Positions 59,185 through 64,000 of a DNA stretch of 64,000 nt are shown here, piece after piece. The number at the start of each line of letters is the position of its first letter. Positions within the stretch are counted from its first letter, which is position 1. Below the pieces are notes generated by a model that was not told the DNA's origin, made no database searches, and was given only the letters and a program-made list of their open reading frames with translations. Position numbers and translations under genes: made by a program. The DNA lies in assembly GCF_031764535.1 (NCBI RefSeq), contig NZ_CP134499.1, positions 3,720,001 to 3,784,000 on the forward strand. Reading direction: 5' to 3'. The stretch is from Pseudomonas sp. SG20056. GTDB lineage: Bacteria; Pseudomonadota; Gammaproteobacteria; Pseudomonadales; Pseudomonadaceae.

Positions 59185-59721
59185 CTAGCGTGTGGCGGCC
59201 AGATAGCGCTGCAAGGCGGCCAGCGAATCGGGGCAATAGGGCAGGTGCTGGGTTTCGGCCAGCGCCTCGTCGATGGAGATAAACCGCGCCTCCAGCACCT
59301 CCTCCGGCTGCAAACGCAACGGCGCATCGGACACCGCCGAATAGGCCATGCACCACAGGCGGCTCTCCGGAGCGTCGTAGAGGAAATGCGCATGCTCGAC
59401 CAACTGCGCGTCTTCGATACCCAGCTCTTCAGCCAGCTCGCGCGCGGCCGATTCGGCGTAGCTCTCGCCTTCGAGCACCATGCCGCCGGCCGCCACATCC
59501 CAATAACCGGGATACAGCGCCTTGCTCAGGGTGCGCCGATGCACGCACAGCTGGCCGGCACTGTTGAACAGCAGAATGTAGGTGCCGCGCCCGAGCAGAT
59601 GCCGCGCGCGCAGATCACTGCGCAACACACCGCCGAGCAGACGATCCTCCTCGTCAACCCAGGCGATGCGCTCAGCATCAGAGGCGGCACGGTGCGCCAC
59701 CTCAGCTTCGGACCAGGCCAT
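59185..59721 (-). CDS. NUDIX hydrolase
   Basis: A 178-residue enzyme with a complete Nudix box: G-x5-E-x7-R-E-x2-E-E-x-G spans about residues 79-101 (GGMVLEGES...RELAEELGI). The N-terminal region with WVDEEDRLLG and RARHLLGRGTY resembles isopentenyl-diphosphate isomerase-like and YfcD Nudix proteins, so pyrophosphatase or isomerase-like substrates are possible. The ATG follows the DUF2333 stop by three bases. P. aeruginosa PA4841 is the likely counterpart. Confidence 0.89.
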   Translation of the reverse strand: MAWSEAEVAHRAASDAERIAWVDEEDRLLGGVLRSDLRARHLLGRGTYILLFNSAGQLCVHRRTLSKALYPGYWDVAAGGMVLEGESYAESAARELAEELGIEDAQLVEHAHFLYDAPESRLWCMAYSAVSDAPLRLQPEEVLEARFISIDEALAETQHLPYCPDSLAALQRYLAATR

Positions 59722-59724
59722 CGC

Positions 59725-60798
59725 TTAGCCCTGCGACAGCAGTTGGCGCAGGTCGATCAACCCGGCATTAGCCCGCGAGATGTAGTTGGCCATCACCAGC
59801 GAGTGGTTAGCCAGCAGGCCATAACCGCTGCCATTGAGGATCATCGGGCTCCACAGGGTCTCCTGCGCGGCCTCCAGCTCACGGATGATCTGGCGCACGC
59901 TGACGGTGGCGTTCTTCTTCGCCAGCACATCGGCAAAATCCACCTCAATAGCGCGCAGCAAATGGGCCAGCGCCCAGGCCTGCCCACGGGCTTCGTAGAA
60001 CACATTGTCAATCTGCAGCCACGGCGTTTCGTAATTCACGCCTTCGACAAAATCGGCCTGGGCCACGCTATCGGCCAGTGCTGGGTCGACCACAGCGGTA
60101 TTCAGACGCACCTGGCCGACGCTGGCCGACAAGCGCTGCGACAGCGAACCCAGACGCGTGGCGGCGTCGCCCAGCCAGTTGTTCAGGTTGTCGGCGCGGG
60201 TATAGAACTGGGCATTGCCTTTGCTCGGGTCGCCCAGCCGCTCAAGGTAACGGTCCAGCGATTTGATGCCTTCGGCGTACTCAGCCTCGGAGGCCGGCAG
60301 TGCCCAGCTTTTATGGTCGAAGTGGAAGCGCGGCTCGGCCTTGGCCAGATCGGCGTCTTCGGTGGATTGCGACTGCGAACGGGTGAAGTCCTTGCGCAGC
60401 GCGCGGGACATATCACGTACCTGCACCAGCACACCAAACTCCCAGCTCGGCATGTTGTCGAGCCACAGGCCCGGTGGCGCCAGGTCATTGGACAGGTAAC
60501 CGCCCGGCTTATCGAGCAAGGTGCCAGCGACCTGTTTAAGGGTTTCCACCGTGGTGTAGCCATTCACCAGCTTGCGTCCGCTGGTCTGGGCGGCGGCCTC
60601 GGCGCGCTGTTGCACGGAGAATTGCTCCGGCTCCTGGCTCCAATACCAACCCACCACCAGCGCCACAACCAGATAGAGCCCCAGCAGACCAGCGACCGTC
60701 CGCGTGACCAGGCTTCCCGTCGATTTACTCTGTGAGGTGGTGGTAGCACCTGCCGCGCCATCACGCGCTTCGGCAGTTCGGTTCTTCCAATCCAGCAT
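59725..60798 (-). CDS. DUF2333 membrane-anchored protein
   Basis: A 357-residue protein with a cytoplasmic N-terminus, one membrane helix (about 33-52, GLLGLYLVVALVVGWYW) and a large, mostly helical periplasmic domain, consistent with DUF2333. Its function is unknown. AAAGGA precedes the ATG by 9 bases. It is translated upstream of the NUDIX gene with a 3-base gap and divergent from gcbA, which is the order I recall for PA4842-PA4841. Confidence 0.86.
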   Translation of the reverse strand: MLDWKNRTAEARDGAAGATTTSQSKSTGSLVTRTVAGLLGLYLVVALVVGWYWSQEPEQFSVQQRAEAAAQTSGRKLVNGYTTVETLKQVAGTLLDKPGGYLSNDLAPPGLWLDNMPSWEFGVLVQVRDMSRALRKDFTRSQSQSTEDADLAKAEPRFHFDHKSWALPASEAEYAEGIKSLDRYLERLGDPSKGNAQFYTRADNLNNWLGDAATRLGSLSQRLSASVGQVRLNTAVVDPALADSVAQADFVEGVNYETPWLQIDNVFYEARGQAWALAHLLRAIEVDFADVLAKKNATVSVRQIIRELEAAQETLWSPMILNGSGYGLLANHSLVMANYISRANAGLIDLRQLLSQG

Positions 60799-61106
60799 GG
60801 CAATGTCCTTTTGTTACCCAAGTAGCAAGCTCGCGACCGGACTGCACAACCCGCTCGCTGTTGGTTCGACCACAACCCTTGAGCAGGGTTGCGCAACTGC
60901 CTTGCACTATAAGGGAAGCGCGGCCGACTGCGCAGCGGCGAACGGCAAACTTAGCGCCGGTTATGCCAATGGTGTATCTGTGATGCTATAGACATAAGGC
61001 CGACGCCAATAGATCGACGGTGCTCGCAATAATTCAAACGAGTGTTAGCATTGCTAGCACTAAGCCATCATCCGTAGCCACGTGCTGCGCTAACCGAAAT
61101 TGGGCC
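60799..61106. other. Divergent region DUF2333-gcbA with two inverted repeats
   Basis: This 308-base gap has no credible gene. CAACCCT (60873-60879) and AGGGTTG (60885-60891) form a perfect 7-bp stem. GTGTTAGC-ATT-GCTAGCAC (61042-61060) is a near-perfect palindrome 47 bases before the gcbA start and looks like an operator. Promoters for both genes should lie here. Confidence 0.5.
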
Positions 61107-62726
61107 ATGATCGAGCAAGAAGACCCCAGCCGCGACCGCCTCAAGCAACACTTCGCCCAGCGCGTGATCAATCAGGCGCGTCAGGTATTGGAAGTCTGGC
61201 AGCGCCTGCAGCGCAGTGAGTGGAACGAAGCCGGCATGGGTGAACTGCGCGAGGCCACGGAATTGCTGCAGCGCTACGCCGAGCGCTTCGATCAGGCCGA
61301 GCACAGCCAGCTGGCCCAGGAAATCGACAGCTGCCTGCAACTGGTGGCCGATAACCGCGGCCGTCTCAATAGCGAACTGATCAGCCAGCTCAACCAGCTG
61401 CTGCAGCGCCTGTCACGTACCGGCCTGCGTCACGGCGACCGTTTCGAGCAAACCGTGCTGCCACCGCTGCGCAAACCGGTTTACCTGGCACTGCAGCATC
61501 TGGAACGCGCCGAACAGCTGGTGCAGCGCCTCGAGTTCTTCGGCATGAACGCCATCGCCCTGGACAGCGCCAATGCATTTCGCAACGCCATGCGCGAGCG
61601 CCATCCGGCGGCGATCCTGATGGAAGTCGACTTCTCCGGCCCCGGTTGCGGCCTGCAACTGGCAAAAAGCGTGCAGGAAGGTCTGGAGCACCAGATTCCG
61701 CTGCTGTTCTTCAGCCCGGAAGACACCGACACCATGACTCGCCTGTCTGCGGTGCGCGCCGGTGGCCAGGAGTTCTTCACCGGCAGCCTGGACGCTTCGA
61801 ACCTGTTCGAACGTATCGAAGTGCTGACCAACGTGTCGCAGTACGAACCCTACAAGGTGCTGATCATCGACGACTCGCGGGCCCAGGCCACGCACACCGA
61901 GCGCGTGCTCAACAGTGCCGGCATCGTCACCCGCACCCTGATCGAGCCGATCCAGGCCATGAGCCATCTGGCCGACTTTCAGCCGGACCTGATTATCCTC
62001 GACATGTACATGCCTGAGTGCAACGGCCCGGAGCTGGCCCAGGTGATCCGCCACAACGACCGCTATGTCAGCGTGCCGATCATCTACCTGTCCGCCGAAG
62101 ACGACCTGGACAAGCAGCTCGACGCGATGAGCGAAGGCGGCGACGACTTCCTCACCAAACCGATCAAGCCACGCCACCTGATCGCCACCGTACGCAACCG
62201 CGCTGCCCGCGCGCGCAGCCTCAAGGCGCGGATGGTGCGTGACAGCCTGACCGGCCTGTACAACCACACCCATACCCTGCAATTGCTCGAAGATGCGCGT
62301 TTCCGTGCCGAACGCGACAGCCAGCCGCTGAGCTTTGCGATGATCGATATCGACTTCTTCAAGAAGGTCAACGACACCTACGGTCACCCCATGGGCGACC
62401 GGGTGATCAAGAGCCTGGCGCTGTTTCTCAAGCAGCGTCTGCGCAAGAGCGACCATATCGGCCGTTACGGCGGCGAAGAGTTCGCCGTGGTGATGCCCGA
62501 CACCGACGCCGAATCGGCCCGCCGGGTCCTCGACGACATCCGCCAGCGCTTCGCGGAAATCCAGTATTCGGCGCAGCCGCATGACCTGTCCTGCACCTTC
62601 AGCTGCGGCATCGCCCAGCTGGCGCCGCAACTGGACGGCAAACTGCTCTCGCAGCAAGCCGACCAGGCCCTGTATGTGGCCAAACACGGCGGACGCAACC
62701 AGGTAGCGATCTATCAGGGCGACTGA
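61107..62726 (+). CDS. gcbA: Response-regulator diguanylate cyclase GcbA
   Basis: A 539-residue cytoplasmic protein. A helical N-terminal region (about 1-130), a degenerate receiver (about 135-250), a complete receiver (about 250-370; D in LIILDMYMPE, LSAEDD, Lys in LTKPIKP) and a C-terminal GGDEF domain with active GGEEF (about 459-463) are in order. It synthesises c-di-GMP. GcbA of P. fluorescens and PA4843 of P. aeruginosa promote attachment and control motility; length (about 540) and neighbourhood match. No membrane segment is seen. A chemoreceptor gene follows. Confidence 0.92.
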   Translation: MIEQEDPSRDRLKQHFAQRVINQARQVLEVWQRLQRSEWNEAGMGELREATELLQRYAERFDQAEHSQLAQEIDSCLQLVADNRGRLNSELISQLNQLLQRLSRTGLRHGDRFEQTVLPPLRKPVYLALQHLERAEQLVQRLEFFGMNAIALDSANAFRNAMRERHPAAILMEVDFSGPGCGLQLAKSVQEGLEHQIPLLFFSPEDTDTMTRLSAVRAGGQEFFTGSLDASNLFERIEVLTNVSQYEPYKVLIIDDSRAQATHTERVLNSAGIVTRTLIEPIQAMSHLADFQPDLIILDMYMPECNGPELAQVIRHNDRYVSVPIIYLSAEDDLDKQLDAMSEGGDDFLTKPIKPRHLIATVRNRAARARSLKARMVRDSLTGLYNHTHTLQLLEDARFRAERDSQPLSFAMIDIDFFKKVNDTYGHPMGDRVIKSLALFLKQRLRKSDHIGRYGGEEFAVVMPDTDAESARRVLDDIRQRFAEIQYSAQPHDLSCTFSCGIAQLAPQLDGKLLSQQADQALYVAKHGGRNQVAIYQGD

Positions 62727-62891
62727 GACTCGCCTCGATAGACCTGAGCCGCCACTAACCACCCGGCAGAAAACTGTGACGCAGTCGGCGCCGTCATATT
62801 ACGGTCACGAAAAAGCAATAAATTCTGAGGCTTAGCAGCCGCCCTGACGCATCCGTCGGCGGCCGGAACCGTTCGTTGTCGGTCGAGCCCT

Positions 62892-64000
62892 ATGCGCCTT
62901 AAATCCCTTACCAACCTCAACACCCTGCTGCTGGTCACCGTTTGCGTGGCCCTGGCCGTGACGCTCTGGTGGTCGCAGCGTGCCCTGGAGCGCCCTTATC
63001 TGCTGATGGCCCGCTACCTGAGCCTGTCTCAACAGTTCCAAGGCGAAGCCGCGCAGAACATCAGCGCCTACCTGGAAAGCGGCGACGCCCTGCGCCACAG
63101 CGCCGCCCTGCAATCGCTGGACAGCCTCGAACAGGCCATGACTGAACTGCCCACGCAATTGGCGGATAACCTGCGTCCCAGCCTCGCTGAACTCAAAGCC
63201 TTCAGTGCCAACGAGCTACTGGCCGCAGGCAAGCTCTCCGCCGATCCGCAAGGCCTGCTGTTACAAGCCGAACGGGAAATGGACGCAGCACTGGAGCAGC
63301 TCGCGCAATACGCCGACAGCGGCGAAGCCAATGCCGCCGCCGCTTACCGCAGCCCGCTGTTCAGCGCGGCACGCCACCTCACCCGCCTGGCCCATGCCCG
63401 CGACAAGCTGGTGCGCAGCGGCCGCAGCGAACTGGCCAGCGAAGTCGAGCGTGAACTGACAGCTCTGGGCAAGCAGGCGCAAACCCTCAGCGACCTACCG
63501 CTGCTCGGCGTGGCCGACGCCAGCCAGTCGTCCAGCGACTCATTTGCTGACATGCTGGGCTTGGACGCCAGCAACGAGAGCAGCGAGGCCGAAGACCGTG
63601 GCATCGCCCTCAAACGCGACCTGGCCAACCTGATCAGCCGCTACCCGGCCGAACTGCAACGCACCCGTAATCTGATCGAACAACGCAGCGCCCTGGCCAG
63701 CAGCACGCGCACGCAGATCGATCAGGTGCAGCAGGCGCTGGCCGCGCTGGAACCGCTGGTACGCGCCGAGCACGGGCGCATCCAGGGCGAAGTGCAGCTG
63801 ATCCTCGGCCTGATGATCGGCCTGATTCTGTTGATCGCACTGATCATCGACACCATCCAGCGGCGCCTAACCCGCGTGCTTGAACGCCTGGTTCCGGCCC
63901 TCTCTGCCTGGGCCGCCGGCGACTTCGCCCATGACATCCATCTCAATTCACGCACACGCGAACTGCGCGACATCGAAGAATCACTCAACCGTCTACGCGC
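62892..64000 (+). CDS. ctpL: Methyl-accepting chemotaxis protein, N-terminal part (CtpL-like)
   Basis: The first 369 codons of a chemoreceptor that runs off the right edge. A membrane helix (about 10-30, TLLLVTVCVALAVTLWW), a long helical periplasmic domain (about 31-295) and a second helix (about 300-320, LILGLMIGLILLIALIID) are followed by a HAMP-like segment (RRLTRVLERLVPALSAWAAG). The signalling domain is outside the window. The sequence start MRLKSLTNLNTLLLV and the place after gcbA match CtpL (PA4844), a phosphate chemoreceptor; ligand specificity is not proven here. The frame is intact over the whole visible part. Confidence 0.82.
   Translation, partial: MRLKSLTNLNTLLLVTVCVALAVTLWWSQRALERPYLLMARYLSLSQQFQGEAAQNISAYLESGDALRHSAALQSLDSLEQAMTELPTQLADNLRPSLAELKAFSANELLAAGKLSADPQGLLLQAEREMDAALEQLAQYADSGEANAAAAYRSPLFSAARHLTRLAHARDKLVRSGRSELASEVERELTALGKQAQTLSDLPLLGVADASQSSSDSFADMLGLDASNESSEAEDRGIALKRDLANLISRYPAELQRTRNLIEQRSALASSTRTQIDQVQQALAALEPLVRAEHGRIQGEVQLILGLMIGLILLIALIIDTIQRRLTRVLERLVPALSAWAAGDFAHDIHLNSRTRELRDIEESLNRLR

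Overview
The window is a high-GC, gene-dense piece of a gammaproteobacterial chromosome that reads as Pseudomonas. Protein sequences and gene order match what I recall of P. aeruginosa PAO1 in several separate blocks: ispB to the DksA-like gene (about PA4569-PA4577), morA-glyA-mapZ-radA (about PA4601-PA4609), mscL-fpr-dctP-rlmG and the molybdenum dehydrogenase genes up to the MFS exporter (about PA4614-PA4622), purine permease-trmA (about PA4719-PA4720), thiolase/FabG (about PA4785-PA4786) and speA-sui1-nudix-DUF2333-gcbA-chemoreceptor (about PA4839-PA4844). These comparisons are from memory, not from a search. The species cannot be fixed from sequence alone. I see no tRNA, rRNA, CRISPR array, transposase or prophage.

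Layout. 0-1.7 kb: end of ispB, a small protein under a good Fur box, and fklB. 1.8-5.2 kb: a tightly coupled minus-strand operon (DUF6482, exonuclease/GIY-YIG protein, iron-sulfur (6-4)-type photolyase, DUF2256) behind TACA-type repeats that look like a MerR/LitR-family light-response operator. 5.3-11.3 kb: a UPF0114 membrane protein, a Lon-family protease, a DksA/TraR zinc finger protein and ettA. 11.6-20.7 kb: morA, glyA, a PilZ protein, radA, two DUF465 genes and an EAL protein. 20.8-28.6 kb: mscL, a CBS/CNNM protein, fpr, an orphan TRAP binding protein, rlmG and cyanide-insensitive oxidase cioAB with a DUF2474 gene. 28.8-34.9 kb: a periplasmic molybdenum hydroxylase operon (Tat-exported large subunit, 2Fe-2S subunit, triheme cytochrome c, XdhC, MocA). 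35-43 kb: transport, tRNA methylation, small envelope proteins, a zinc metallopeptidase and a RIO kinase. 43.4-45.9 kb: two DUF2218 paralogues around a LysR regulator and an NAD(P)-binding protein. 45.9-51.9 kb: a three-gene signalling module ending in a degenerate HD-GYP protein. 52-64 kb: ada, a thiolase divergent from a double-domain FabG, speA, sui1, gcbA and the start of a chemoreceptor.

How the genes fit together. Cyclic-di-GMP proteins are prominent: MorA, the PilZ protein, a stand-alone EAL protein, GcbA and a probably inactive HD-GYP regulator, with a chemoreceptor next to GcbA. DNA repair is represented by the photolyase operon, RadA and Ada. Respiratory flexibility is shown by CioAB, with an Anr-type site upstream, and by the molybdenum dehydrogenase that feeds a c-type cytochrome. 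Three copies of a roughly 140-bp palindromic, MITE-like repeat and several REP-like inverted repeats sit between genes. Bidirectional or strong intrinsic terminators close most convergent gene pairs.
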